A stretch of 39,860 nucleotides of DNA, taken from NCBI GenBank assembly GCA_035560715.1, contig DATMYW010000044.1, positions 1 to 39,860 of the forward strand, given 5' to 3'. Both the position numbers and the translations under genes were made by a program. This stretch comes from JAAXTX01 sp035560715 (GTDB lineage: Bacteria; Patescibacteriota; Minisyncoccia; Moranbacterales; UBA1568). Each line of letters begins with the position of its first letter. The stretch's first letter is position 1. The notes beneath the pieces are model-generated. The model was not told the origin of the DNA, searched no databases, and saw only the letters and a program-made list of their open reading frames with translations. Positions 8,076 through 15,974 of this stretch are shown piece after piece.

Positions 8076-8681
8076 ATGTCTTTCTCCGTGTTCGAGTCCC
8101 TGTTCGGTTCCAAAGTCCGTGCCCGCCTCATCCGTCTCTTCGTGCTGAATCCCGAAGGCGAATATACGACCGCAGACGTTTCCGCGAAGACGCTTCTTCC
8201 GAAGACCGACGTGTCTCGTGAGATACTGCGGCTCAAGAAAATGGGGTTCGTGCGCGAACTTTCGCGTCGGCGCGTGAAAGCATACCAGATGCGGATGGAC
8301 TTTCCGTTTTATGCGGAACTTCGGAGTCTCGTACTCAAGTCAAATGTTGGTGTCTCCCACCGGATGTTCCAGAAACTCCGGAGCGCGGGCGAGGTGAAGC
8401 TCGTGCTCGTGAGCGGCCTTTTCCTCAATCATCAGAAGAGCAAGGCCGACATGATGCTGGTCATGAACAATACCAACCGACTGAGGCTCAAGAGCGTCAT
8501 GGAAAAGCTCGAGGCGGAGATCGGTCGCGAGATCCGTTTCGTGCTCATGGATACCGACGAACTCCACTATCGCCTCAACATGCTCGATCGGTTCCTGATT
8601 GAATTCCTCGAGGGACCGTATCAGGAGGTGCAGAACCGTGTCCCCGAACTCAAGCGTTTCGTAGCCGGACTGAAGAAATGA
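8076..8681 (+). CDS. Winged-helix regulator with a nucleotidyltransferase-like C-terminal domain
   Basis: The product is 201 residues. The N-terminal 75 or so form a winged helix (SKVRARLIRLFVLNPEGEYTTADVSAKT...REILRLKKMGFVREL), much like ArsR-type or minimal-nucleotidyltransferase-linked regulators. The C-terminal half (VKLVLVSGLFLNHQKSKADMMLVMNN) has the beta-strand order of a nucleotidyltransferase fold, but the usual GSxxxG...D.D catalytic pattern is degraded, so it is probably a binding rather than a catalytic domain. An ATG at 8052 is also in frame but lies against a GGAGAGGGG with no spacing; 8076 matches the CCTATG context seen at other genes here. It is followed closely by rmuC, so it may regulate this operon. 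Confidence 0.65.
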   Translation: MSFSVFESLFGSKVRARLIRLFVLNPEGEYTTADVSAKTLLPKTDVSREILRLKKMGFVRELSRRRVKAYQMRMDFPFYAELRSLVLKSNVGVSHRMFQKLRSAGEVKLVLVSGLFLNHQKSKADMMLVMNNTNRLRLKSVMEKLEAEIGREIRFVLMDTDELHYRLNMLDRFLIEFLEGPYQEVQNRVPELKRFVAGLKK

Positions 8682-8724
8682 GGGAGTCCGGAATCCCGCC
8701 TTGGCGGTCATATATCCGATTCCT

Positions 8725-9834
8725 ATGTCTTCCATCGTGCTTATCGTCATCGCGCTTGTCATCGCTGCCGGAGCGGTCGTTTTCATCGCGTCCTCGGCCA
8801 AAGATGCCACACGCCGCACCGAGGAGGAGCGCAAGTTCCTGCTCGAGCGGATGGAGAATATCGATCGCCGGCTGAGTCAGGAGCTGCATCAGTTCTCCTC
8901 GTCGGTCGCGGGACAGATCGGTACCCTTAATACGGCGCTCGACCGGCGGCTCGGCGAGAACACGAAGCGGCTCGACGATCGGCTCGATGGGGCGGCACGT
9001 TCGTTCGTCGAGGTGCGGGCGGCCCTGGCCGAGGTGCGCGAATCGAACAAACAGATTTTCGAGGTCGGCAAGGAAGTGTCGTCACTGCAGGAAATCCTGC
9101 GCGCGCCAAAGATGCGTGGCGGTTTCGGTGAGCTCATGCTCGGAAACCTGCTCTCGCAGATGCTTCCCAAGGAGCACTTCGACCTCCAATACGGCTTCAA
9201 AAGCGGGGAGGCGGTGGATGCGGTGATCCGGCTCAAGGGCGGGCTCATCAGCGTCGACTCCAAGTTCCCGCTCGAGAACTTCAAACGCATGATCGAAGCG
9301 AAGGGCGATGAGGAACGCCGTGCCGCCAGGCGGCAGTTCGTCTCCGACGTGAAGAAGCACGCCGATTCCATCGCGTCGAAATACATACTACCGGAAGAGG
9401 GGACGCTCGGGTTCGCGCTCATGTACATTCCAGCCGAGAACGTGTACTACGAGATCATCATCAAGGACGAGGACGGGACGGGCCTTTCGGAATATTTTTT
9501 CGGAAAGCGTGTGATTCCGGTATCACCCAACTCGTTTTATTCATACCTACAGACGATCGCGATCGGACTCCAGGGTATGCAGATCGAAAAGCGCGCCAAA
9601 GAGATCATGGGTCAGCTTGGCAAGCTCGGCGTCGAACATGGCAAGTTCCTCCGCGAGTTCGAGGTGCTCGGCGGGCATATCGGCAGCGCGCACAAGAAGT
9701 ATGAGGACGCCGAGAAACGGCTCGGCAAGGTGGCAGACCAGCTCGAGCGAGTCCAGTCGTCCTCCGAGATCGCCGCGGATGACGATGCGCTTCTTCCGTC
9801 GGAAGTGGAACCCTTGTCCGAAACCCTCGTATGA
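8725..9834 (+). CDS. rmuC: RmuC-family DNA recombination protein
   Basis: A 369-residue protein with an N-terminal membrane helix (about residues 3-21), then a coiled coil (EERKFLLERMENIDRRLSQELHQF through LAEVRESNKQIFEVG). The RmuC domain follows: LQEILRAPKMRGGFGELMLGNLL, then AVIRLKGGLISVDSKFPLENF, then LGFALMYIPAENVYYEII. The family limits certain DNA rearrangements and belongs to the PD-(D/E)xK-like nuclease superfamily; the D and K of the VDSKFP strand fit that pattern. The start at 8725 (CCTATG) begins the membrane helix; an upstream TTG at 8701 is less likely. It shares ATGA with the next gene. Confidence 0.9.
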   Translation: MSSIVLIVIALVIAAGAVVFIASSAKDATRRTEEERKFLLERMENIDRRLSQELHQFSSSVAGQIGTLNTALDRRLGENTKRLDDRLDGAARSFVEVRAALAEVRESNKQIFEVGKEVSSLQEILRAPKMRGGFGELMLGNLLSQMLPKEHFDLQYGFKSGEAVDAVIRLKGGLISVDSKFPLENFKRMIEAKGDEERRAARRQFVSDVKKHADSIASKYILPEEGTLGFALMYIPAENVYYEIIIKDEDGTGLSEYFFGKRVIPVSPNSFYSYLQTIAIGLQGMQIEKRAKEIMGQLGKLGVEHGKFLREFEVLGGHIGSAHKKYEDAEKRLGKVADQLERVQSSSEIAADDDALLPSEVEPLSETLV

Positions 9835-10277
9835 TACCCATTCCTTTTTTCATGAAAAAAAGAGAAGATCCCGGGACGGCCGTACCGGATGATGTCGCGG
9901 AGTCCCCGGAATCCGCCGATGCGGATGACGGCGCCGACTTTTTCGAGAACCAGTTGGTCCGATCGCTGATAATCGTATCAGGTTCGATCATACTGCTGTC
10001 GTATCTTGCGGTGTGGATGTTCATTATCCGCGGGTCGGATGAGACGATCGTACTCCACTTCAATGTCTTCTTCGGCGTCGATATTGTCGGCAGTCCCTGG
10101 CAAGCGCTCCTCATCCCTACCATGTCGCTGACCTTCCTTCTCCTCAATATCCCGATCGCGCGGCGGTTCTATTCCGTCCGCGAGCGTGTCGCGGCGCATA
10201 TCCTGCTGTTTGCCGCATTCTTTTCGGCGCTTTCCGCTGGCGTCGTGACTGCGGCACTGTCTTTCATCAATTCCTGA
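9831..10277 (+). CDS. Membrane protein of unknown function
   Basis: The product has 148 residues. An acidic cytoplasmic stretch (about residues 12-40) is followed by three hydrophobic segments, near 45-67, 90-108 and 122-146. The start ATG overlaps the rmuC stop as ATGA, which is strong evidence for translational coupling and for the start. A small multi-pass protein beside rmuC is a repeating theme in such genomes as far as I recall, but no domain is recognised. It ends 7 bases before the glycosyltransferase gene, so the four genes from 8076 to 12000 look like one operon. Confidence 0.65.
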   Translation: MIPIPFFMKKREDPGTAVPDDVAESPESADADDGADFFENQLVRSLIIVSGSIILLSYLAVWMFIIRGSDETIVLHFNVFFGVDIVGSPWQALLIPTMSLTFLLLNIPIARRFYSVRERVAAHILLFAAFFSALSAGVVTAALSFINS

Positions 10278-10284
10278 TCCCGCC

Positions 10285-12000
10285 ATGTCCACATCGAAGA
10301 ACCCCGAAAATGAGATGTTCCGATTCCCGAATCCCAAGACGAAGGATCCGGGCGAGCGTCGCGTCCAGCGTGCACTCGAGGTCATTCCAGGAACACTCTC
10401 CTGGTCAGTCGTGTCCGGTATCGTGCTCCTGTCGTGGCTCGCACCGCTCGTGGCAGCGACGATCGTCATACTCTATGACATCTATTGGCTGTTCCTGACC
10501 GCGTACGTAACGCTCTTTGCCACGTTGTCATACCGGCAACTCAGGTATGGAATGCGGGTCAATTGGTGGGAGCGGCTGGTGCGTTCCCGTGAACCCGACG
10601 CCTATCGGATCGAACTCGAGCAGCGCGCCGCGTATCTCCGTCGAGTCGTCCGTGAGGAAAAAATGACGTTCCGGGAGCGCGCGGTCGTGTCGCGGGAGCG
10701 TCGCGATATCATGAAACATATACGGGAACTCGCCTCGCTCTCGCGGCGGCGGGACGAGATCATGGATCATCAGGAGATCATTCATGCGGTCCTGCTGCCC
10801 ACGGCGGGGGAGAGCGCGGATATTATCGAGCCGGCGATCCGGTCCATCGCGGAGTCCTCCTTCCCGAAATCACAGATCATCATCGTGCTCGCGACCGAGG
10901 AACGCGAACCTGAGGCGACACGCCTGCCGAAGGTGGAAGCGCTTCGGAAACAGTTCGACGGCGTCTTTCGCGATTTCTTGGTGACGACGCACGAGGTCGC
11001 GGAAGGCGAGCTCAAATGTAAGGCGTCGAATGCGGCGTATGCGGCGAAGAAGCTCCGCGCGTACCTCGATGAACGCGGCATTTCGTACGACCGTGTCATC
11101 TTCTCGAACTTCGACTGTGATACCGTGGCGCATCCGGAGTATTTTTCCGCACTCGCGTACTTGTACGTCACCGATCCGGATCGTCTCCGGCGCGCGTATC
11201 AGCCGCTCCCGATGTATCACAACAACCTGTGGGACACGAATGCGTTCGTGCGTGTCACCGTCACGGGATCGTCGTTCTGGCACATGTATCAGGGAACCCG
11301 TCGGGAGATGGTCACCTTCTCGTCACATTCCGAGCCGTTCGATACGCTCGTTCGCGTCGGATACTGGCCGGTCAACATGATTTCCGAGGATTCCGTCATC
11401 TTTTGGAAGGCGTTCTCGTATTTTCACGGTGACTACAAGGTGAAGCTCATCCCGCTGCCGGTGTCGCTTGACGCGGTGCTCGCGGACTCGTATATGAAGA
11501 CGCTCGGCAACGCCTACAAGCAAAACCGGCGTTGGGCGTACGGTATCGAGAATTTCCCGGTGATGATGCGTGCGTTCTGGCCGGACAAACAGATGTCCTT
11601 TTTCCATAAACTCCGGGTCACCGAGGAAATCCTCGAGGGACACCTGTCCTGGGCTACGGCGCCGCTCATACTCACCTTCCTCGGATGGTTGCCGCTTTTC
11701 CTCGGCGGGACGGCATTCAATGAGAGTGTTCTCGCTCATAATCTGCCCGTCGTCACGCGGACGCTCATGACGCTTTCCATGGGAGGATTGGTCACGCTCG
11801 TCTTTCTCTCGTTCCTTATGCTGCCGAAGCGGCCGAAACGATACGGCCGCCTTCGGACCGTATTCATGTTCGCACAATGGTTTCTGGCACCGTTCGTCGC
11901 GCTCCTCATGGCCACCCCGGCGCTCGACGCCCAGACCCGCATCCTCACCAAACGCTACTTCGGCGAGTTCTGGGTGACGGAAAAGGTGAGGAGGAAGTGA
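10285..12000 (+). CDS. Membrane-bound family 2 glycosyltransferase, BcsA-like
   Basis: A 571-residue integral membrane glycosyltransferase. Two membrane segments (near residues 35-75) precede the GT-A domain. The domain contains the pattern of processive GT2 enzymes: the start strand HAVLLPTAGESADIIEPAI, a DxD-like SNFDCDT at about 273-279, the acceptor-site EDSVIFWK at about 368, and QNRRW at about 412-416, the Q(Q/R)xRW motif of cellulose and hyaluronan synthase relatives. Three to four membrane segments follow. It probably polymerises or transfers sugars at the membrane for a surface polysaccharide. The nearby WecA/TagO-type gene fits the same pathway. The exact sugar is unknown. Confidence 0.85.
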   Translation: MSTSKNPENEMFRFPNPKTKDPGERRVQRALEVIPGTLSWSVVSGIVLLSWLAPLVAATIVILYDIYWLFLTAYVTLFATLSYRQLRYGMRVNWWERLVRSREPDAYRIELEQRAAYLRRVVREEKMTFRERAVVSRERRDIMKHIRELASLSRRRDEIMDHQEIIHAVLLPTAGESADIIEPAIRSIAESSFPKSQIIIVLATEEREPEATRLPKVEALRKQFDGVFRDFLVTTHEVAEGELKCKASNAAYAAKKLRAYLDERGISYDRVIFSNFDCDTVAHPEYFSALAYLYVTDPDRLRRAYQPLPMYHNNLWDTNAFVRVTVTGSSFWHMYQGTRREMVTFSSHSEPFDTLVRVGYWPVNMISEDSVIFWKAFSYFHGDYKVKLIPLPVSLDAVLADSYMKTLGNAYKQNRRWAYGIENFPVMMRAFWPDKQMSFFHKLRVTEEILEGHLSWATAPLILTFLGWLPLFLGGTAFNESVLAHNLPVVTRTLMTLSMGGLVTLVFLSFLMLPKRPKRYGRLRTVFMFAQWFLAPFVALLMATPALDAQTRILTKRYFGEFWVTEKVRRK

Positions 12001-12053
12001 ACGGACTTTGGATCATTGCAGCGGGTGTTTCTTCCGTCGGTAATCTGAGTCGC

Positions 12054-12081
12054 TACTACCATATTACGTAATATGGTAGTA
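12054..12081. promoter_or_regulatory. 28-bp perfect palindrome, copy 1 of a repeated operator-like element
   Basis: A perfect palindrome of 28 bp whose left arm is TACTACCATATTA and whose right arm is its exact reverse complement after a central CG. It lies 69 bases before the gene at 12151. A second copy of the same length, identical at 24 of 28 positions, occurs at 31056. A dimeric DNA-binding protein or a hairpin in the leader RNA are the main possibilities. Confidence 0.7.
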
Positions 12082-12150
12082 AGAAGGACACGCTTGTTAC
12101 GGTGGGATGGTTTGGCTTGCGATCAGTCGTTATGCTTCGATGAATGCCCT

Positions 12151-12618
12151 ATGACGGAAGACACGCTGAAAACGCTCGTGCAAGATATCGTCGAAGCGGC
12201 GGTCCGGCTCAAGGATGCCAAGACCGATACGCGGGGAGTCGCCGTCGGGTATGCGTGTATCTTTCCCCGGAATGAAGGGGAATACCGGGAACTTCGACAG
12301 GTCGTTGAAACCGTCGGGAAAGAAACCAAGACGACTCCGACCGGATCGGTCTACTTGATCCCGACATTGGAAACAGTTGCCGGGCCAATTCGGGTTCTGA
12401 AGGTCCGTATTCCCGATGTGACGAGGCCCGAACGCGGCGATGCCGATTTCAACCTGGCGGACTATGAAGAGTTCAAACGAGCGGTGCTCGGAAAGCCGGG
12501 GTTCACGCTCATTCCGAGAGGAGATTTCGAGATGATCGAACTTATGGATCCGGATGCCGATGTGCGCGTCTATTTCTCGAATCCGCCGGTGGAGCGGCAA
12601 CTCGGTCTTCAGTTGTGA
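12151..12618 (+). CDS. Conserved-looking hypothetical protein
   Basis: The product has 155 residues, is soluble, and has no signal peptide. The sequence has alternating strands and helices (GVAVGYACIFPRNEGEYRELRQVVETVG, TGSVYLIPTL, GPIRVLKVRIPD) and an acidic middle (ERGDADFNLADYEEFKRAVL). I do not recognise the family. The start at 12151 (CCCTATG) is chosen over an in-frame start at 12073 because the latter would begin inside the palindromic element. The gene is preceded by the 28-bp palindrome and its TGA overlaps a possible GTG start of the next gene, so it could be the first gene of an operon with the sugar-phosphate transferase. Confidence 0.6.
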   Translation: MTEDTLKTLVQDIVEAAVRLKDAKTDTRGVAVGYACIFPRNEGEYRELRQVVETVGKETKTTPTGSVYLIPTLETVAGPIRVLKVRIPDVTRPERGDADFNLADYEEFKRAVLGKPGFTLIPRGDFEMIELMDPDADVRVYFSNPPVERQLGLQL

Positions 12619-12671
12619 AGGGAGACGAGAAGTGTCGAGAGAGGGAATGGTCGGAACTGAAACGATCCCGT

Positions 12672-13688
12672 ATGCTCCAATCCGAAAAATTCCTTTTTCC
12701 ATTCCTGGTCGCCTTCTTCGTCGCCGTCGTGACGTTGTCGGTCGTGCCGATGCTGTCACGGCGGTTCGCTTCGGGCAGGAATGAAGGGGACCGTGTCCAT
12801 AAGCGTGTTCCGAGGCTCGGCGGAGCGGCACTCATCCTCGCGTTCATCGCGACCGTATTCCTGAATCGTGACCTTGTTTCCTCGGGTCCGTTGCTTGGAC
12901 TGGTCGCCGGTTCGTGTCTCATCCTGCTGTTTGGGACGTGGGATGACCTGAGCCCGATCGGATGGAAACCTCAGCTTTTGTTTCAAATCGGTCTCGCGGC
13001 CCTGATATTCGTCTCCGGAATGCGGGCGTGGGTGCTGACGAATCCGTTCGGGAATCCGTGGTTCCTGTACCCGGAGACGACCGTGTGGCCGAGTCTTCTC
13101 GTCGGCATTGTCTTCACGCTCCTCATCATGAACGCGATGAACTGGGCCGACGGAGTGGACGGACTCCTGGGTGGCGTATCGCTTTCGGCGTTTGCGACAC
13201 TTTTTTTCGTCAGTCTGCGTCCCGAGGTGAATCAGCCGACGGTCGCGATTCTCGCGTGTATGTTTGCCGGGCTCTCGCTCGGATTCCTGGTCTTCAACGT
13301 GCCTCCGGCGCGGCTCCTGGCCGGGACATCCGGTTCCTATTTTCTCGGCTTCGCCGTGGCGGCGCTCGCACTCTTCTCCGGTGCCAAGATCGCGACAACG
13401 TTGCTTGTGCTCTGTGTGCCGGTGCTCGATGCGTGCTTCGTCATCGTCGTGCGCATTCGCGCCGGACAGTCGCCATTTCACGGAGGGGATGAACGTCATC
13501 TGCACGACCGACTACGACAGTCGGGATGGTCGGATCGGAAAATAATGATTTCATATACCGTTGTGTCGGCACTTTCCGGATTTGTAGCACTCTCGCTTCC
13601 GGCCATCGGCAAGGCATTCTTCCTGCTTTCGCTCGCGGCCGGATTCGTATTTGTTGTGGTAGGCTCGAGAACAAGGATACGCATATGA
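12672..13688 (+). CDS. WecA/TagO-type undecaprenyl-phosphate sugar-1-phosphate transferase
   Basis: A 338-residue, many-pass membrane enzyme of glycosyltransferase family 4 (MraY/WecA). It would transfer a UDP-linked HexNAc-1-phosphate to undecaprenyl phosphate on the inner face of the membrane. Visible motifs are HKRVPRLGGAAL (about 43-54), GTWDDLSPIGWKPQ (about 88-101), the catalytic NAMNWADGVDGL (154-165) and the C-terminal GGDERHLHDRLRQSGWS, which points to WecA/TagO rather than MraY. The start is uncertain: 12672 (TATG, at the first membrane helix) is preferred, while a GTG at 12615 overlapping the previous stop would add 19 charged residues. It overlaps the next gene by ATGA. It fits surface polysaccharide priming alongside the GT2 gene. 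Confidence 0.85.
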   Translation: MLQSEKFLFPFLVAFFVAVVTLSVVPMLSRRFASGRNEGDRVHKRVPRLGGAALILAFIATVFLNRDLVSSGPLLGLVAGSCLILLFGTWDDLSPIGWKPQLLFQIGLAALIFVSGMRAWVLTNPFGNPWFLYPETTVWPSLLVGIVFTLLIMNAMNWADGVDGLLGGVSLSAFATLFFVSLRPEVNQPTVAILACMFAGLSLGFLVFNVPPARLLAGTSGSYFLGFAVAALALFSGAKIATTLLVLCVPVLDACFVIVVRIRAGQSPFHGGDERHLHDRLRQSGWSDRKIMISYTVVSALSGFVALSLPAIGKAFFLLSLAAGFVFVVVGSRTRIRI

Positions 13689-14158
13689 ATGTCGATTCAA
13701 AAGCCCTTCGCGTCTACGCGCTCGTGATGCTCCCGGTCGTCCTTGCGGCCGCATGGTTCGTTTTCCGGTATGAGCGGCGGCCCGCATCGGTTCCGATCGC
13801 ACCGGGAGGCGTCGCCGTCACGGTCGGTAGTCGGACGTTCTCGGCCGAGGTGGCCGATACGATCGCGTCCCGCAAGCTCGGGCTCGGGGAGCGCGATTCG
13901 CTCTGTGCTTCGTGCACGATGCTGTTCCGATTCGATGTGCCGGGAAAGTACGGCTTCTGGATGAAGGGGATGCGGTTCCCACTTGATATCGCGTGGATCC
14001 GTGATGGGAAGATCGTCTTCATCGAAAAAAATATCCCGGCCGATTCGACCGCAATCATGACGCCCGACGTTGATGCGACCGAGGTCCTTGAAACGAACGC
14101 CGGTGCATTGTCGGATGTTGTGGTCGGGGACGAAATAGCTATTGAGAGTGATCGATAA
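13685..14158 (+). CDS. DUF192 family protein with an N-terminal membrane anchor
   Basis: A 157-residue protein with one membrane helix (about residues 9-27) followed by a DUF192 domain. Typical family features are the strand VTVGSRTFSAEVADTIASRKLGLGER, the CASCTMLFRF segment, and the hallmark YGFWMKGMRFPLDIAWIRDGKIVFI. The family is widespread in bacteria and archaea and its function is not established. The start ATG overlaps the preceding stop (ATGA), which supports both the start and co-transcription with the WecA/TagO-type gene. The domain would face outside the membrane. Confidence 0.88.
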   Translation: MNVDSKALRVYALVMLPVVLAAAWFVFRYERRPASVPIAPGGVAVTVGSRTFSAEVADTIASRKLGLGERDSLCASCTMLFRFDVPGKYGFWMKGMRFPLDIAWIRDGKIVFIEKNIPADSTAIMTPDVDATEVLETNAGALSDVVVGDEIAIESDR

Positions 14159-14168
14159 AACTCTCGCA

Positions 14169-14191
14169 GGTTCACGGTCGTACCGTGAACC
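14169..14191. terminator. Strong hairpin between convergent genes, possible terminator
   Basis: GGTTCACGGT pairs perfectly with ACCGTGAACC around a 3-nt loop, 10 bases after the DUF192 stop. No T-run follows, so termination would be inefficient. A second inverted repeat, TGGTTCAG at 14270 with CTGAACCA at 14306, occupies the remaining gap before the rel stop. Confidence 0.4.
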
Positions 14192-14323
14192 ATGCGGTCA
14201 TCCTCTTTCGCCAAACGATAGTCGGGACGGAGGACGGTTCGCCGATCTGAGGTCCGGTCGCAAATTGAGTGGTTCAGGGTACCCTTCAAAGGCGGGCAGG
14301 CAACTCTGAACCAGCGAATGCGG

Positions 14324-15829
14324 CTATTTCTTTTCCTCCTCCTCGCGCTGGGCGCGTCGGATCTTGGATTTGGCGGTCGAGGTCTTCACGAAGCGGAGCC
14401 AGTCGGCGTTGGGCTTCTTGCGGTCCTTGGCGACGAGTATCTCGACAACCTGGCCGTTTCCGATGACCGAGTCGAGCGGTGACATCTTGCCATCGATCTT
14501 CGCCCCGACTGCGTGTTCGCCGATCTCGGAGTGGATGGCGTAAGCGAAGTCGATCGGAGTCGCTTCCTCGGGGAGCTCGATGATATCGCCCTTCGGGGTG
14601 AAAGCGAAAATGTGGTTCTTGAAGAACTCGATCTTGAGTCCCGACAGGAATTCCGTGTCATCGCGGCCGACCTCCTTCTGCCATTCCTTGAGCTGGGCGA
14701 CCCAGGCGACCTCTTTCGGTTTGGAAATGGGTGCCGTTTTTTTTCCGAAGACGAACTGTCGCCATCCGCCGCGTTCTTTCTCGGTGTAGATCCAGTGCGC
14801 GGCGATGCCGTACTCGGCCTCGTCGTGCATCTTCGGAGTGCGTATCTGCAGCTCGAAGATCCTTCCCTCGGGTCCGAAGACGGTGGTGTGGAGCGACTGG
14901 TATCCGTTCGGTTTCGGAAGCGATATGTAGTCCTTGATGCGGCCGACGAGCGGTCGGTACCGCTTATGGATGGCGCCGAGCGTCTCATAGCAGTCGACGA
15001 TCTCGGGGACGATGATCCGCACGGCGACGAGATCGTAGATCCGGCCGATCTCCATGTCGTGCTTCTGCAGCTTCCGGAAGAGGCGATAGAGATGCTTGGT
15101 GCGTCCGTCGATGTCGACGATCTTGATGCCATCGCTGCCGAGTTCCTTGCGGAGCAGTTTGATGACGCGCTCGAGATACGTCTTTCCCTCCCGAACGTAC
15201 GTCTCCTCGATTTGTCGCATTTCCTCGTAGTGTTCCGGATCGAGGTATTTGAAGGAAAGGTCCTCGAGCTCGCCCTTGATCTCGCTTATGCCGAGACGGT
15301 TCGCGATCTGCGCGTAGATCTCCATCGTCTCGCGGGCGATGCGCTCGCGCTTCTCCTTCGGGAGGGCGTCGAGCGTGCGCATATTGTGGAGGCGGTCGGC
15401 CAGCTTGATGATGACGACGCGGATATCAGCGGCCATCGCGAGGAACATTTTTCGCAGATTCTCGAGGAAGTATTCCTCGTGCGACCCGCGAAGCTTGATC
15501 TTTCCGAGCTTGGTGATGCCGTCGACGAGCGCTTCGACTTCCGAACCGAACCGTTTGCCGACCTCCTCGAGCGTGTGCTCCGTATCTTCCGGGACGTCAT
15601 GCAAGAGTCCGGCGGCAAGCGTTTCCTTGTCCATGCCGATCTCCGCGAGGATCTTGGTGACCGCGATCGAGTGCGTGACATAGGGTTCTCCGGATTTCCG
15701 GCTCTGTCCGTCATGCGCTTTCAGTGCGAACGTGAACGCGTCCTCGATGAATCGCCGTTCTTCGGCGGAGAACGGTCGGCGGGATGATTTGAGGATGTCG
15801 TCGATGGTGGAGATATCGGGATTGCTCAT
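14324..15829 (-). CDS. rel: RelA/SpoT-type (p)ppGpp synthetase/hydrolase, short form
   Basis: A 501-residue stringent-response enzyme that makes and degrades (p)ppGpp. The HD hydrolase domain is intact by eye: H53, HD at 77-78, ED at 81-82 and D145 in LADRLHNMRT. The synthetase domain follows (GRTKHLYRLFRKLQKH, YDLVAVRIIV, KDYISLPKPNGYQSLHTTV, ELQIRT). A TGS domain ends the protein (IFAFTPKGDIIELPEEATPIDFAYAIHSEIG). The usual C-terminal ACT and linker regions of long Rel proteins (about 700 residues) are missing; the protein stops soon after TGS in a Lys/Glu-rich tail. Regulation by the ribosome or by amino acids may therefore differ. The start context is GCCTATG. Confidence 0.93.
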   Translation of the reverse strand: MSNPDISTIDDILKSSRRPFSAEERRFIEDAFTFALKAHDGQSRKSGEPYVTHSIAVTKILAEIGMDKETLAAGLLHDVPEDTEHTLEEVGKRFGSEVEALVDGITKLGKIKLRGSHEEYFLENLRKMFLAMAADIRVVIIKLADRLHNMRTLDALPKEKRERIARETMEIYAQIANRLGISEIKGELEDLSFKYLDPEHYEEMRQIEETYVREGKTYLERVIKLLRKELGSDGIKIVDIDGRTKHLYRLFRKLQKHDMEIGRIYDLVAVRIIVPEIVDCYETLGAIHKRYRPLVGRIKDYISLPKPNGYQSLHTTVFGPEGRIFELQIRTPKMHDEAEYGIAAHWIYTEKERGGWRQFVFGKKTAPISKPKEVAWVAQLKEWQKEVGRDDTEFLSGLKIEFFKNHIFAFTPKGDIIELPEEATPIDFAYAIHSEIGEHAVGAKIDGKMSPLDSVIGNGQVVEILVAKDRKKPNADWLRFVKTSTAKSKIRRAQREEEEKK

Positions 15830-15912
15830 AGGCTTTGTTTCCGGGTCTGCCTCCCCATTTAATGCTGAAAGCGGTTTTTGGGCAAGTTTCGGTATTTTAC
15901 GGCCGTTTCCAC

Positions 15913-15941
15913 TTGATTTATTTCCGAAAGAGGAGTATCAT
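15913..15941 (+). promoter_or_regulatory. Promoter for pyk
   Basis: TTGATT (15913-15918), 17 bases, TATCAT (15936-15941). The predicted leader before the ATG at 15975 is about 27 nt and has no clear Shine-Dalgarno sequence. Confidence 0.7.
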
Positions 15942-15974
15942 CCTTGATTATGTTCAGTATTAACCGAACGGCAT

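Noticed and set aside
12054..12081. A dif (XerCD) site
   Set aside because: The length is right, but the core lacks the usual TTATG-type half-sites, and a second copy lies only 19 kb away; an operator is more likely.
14513..15787. A 424-codon open frame on the plus strand
   Set aside because: It is the antisense shadow of rel; the sequence is Leu/Asp/Arg-rich with no recognisable domain, as expected in a GC-rich genome.
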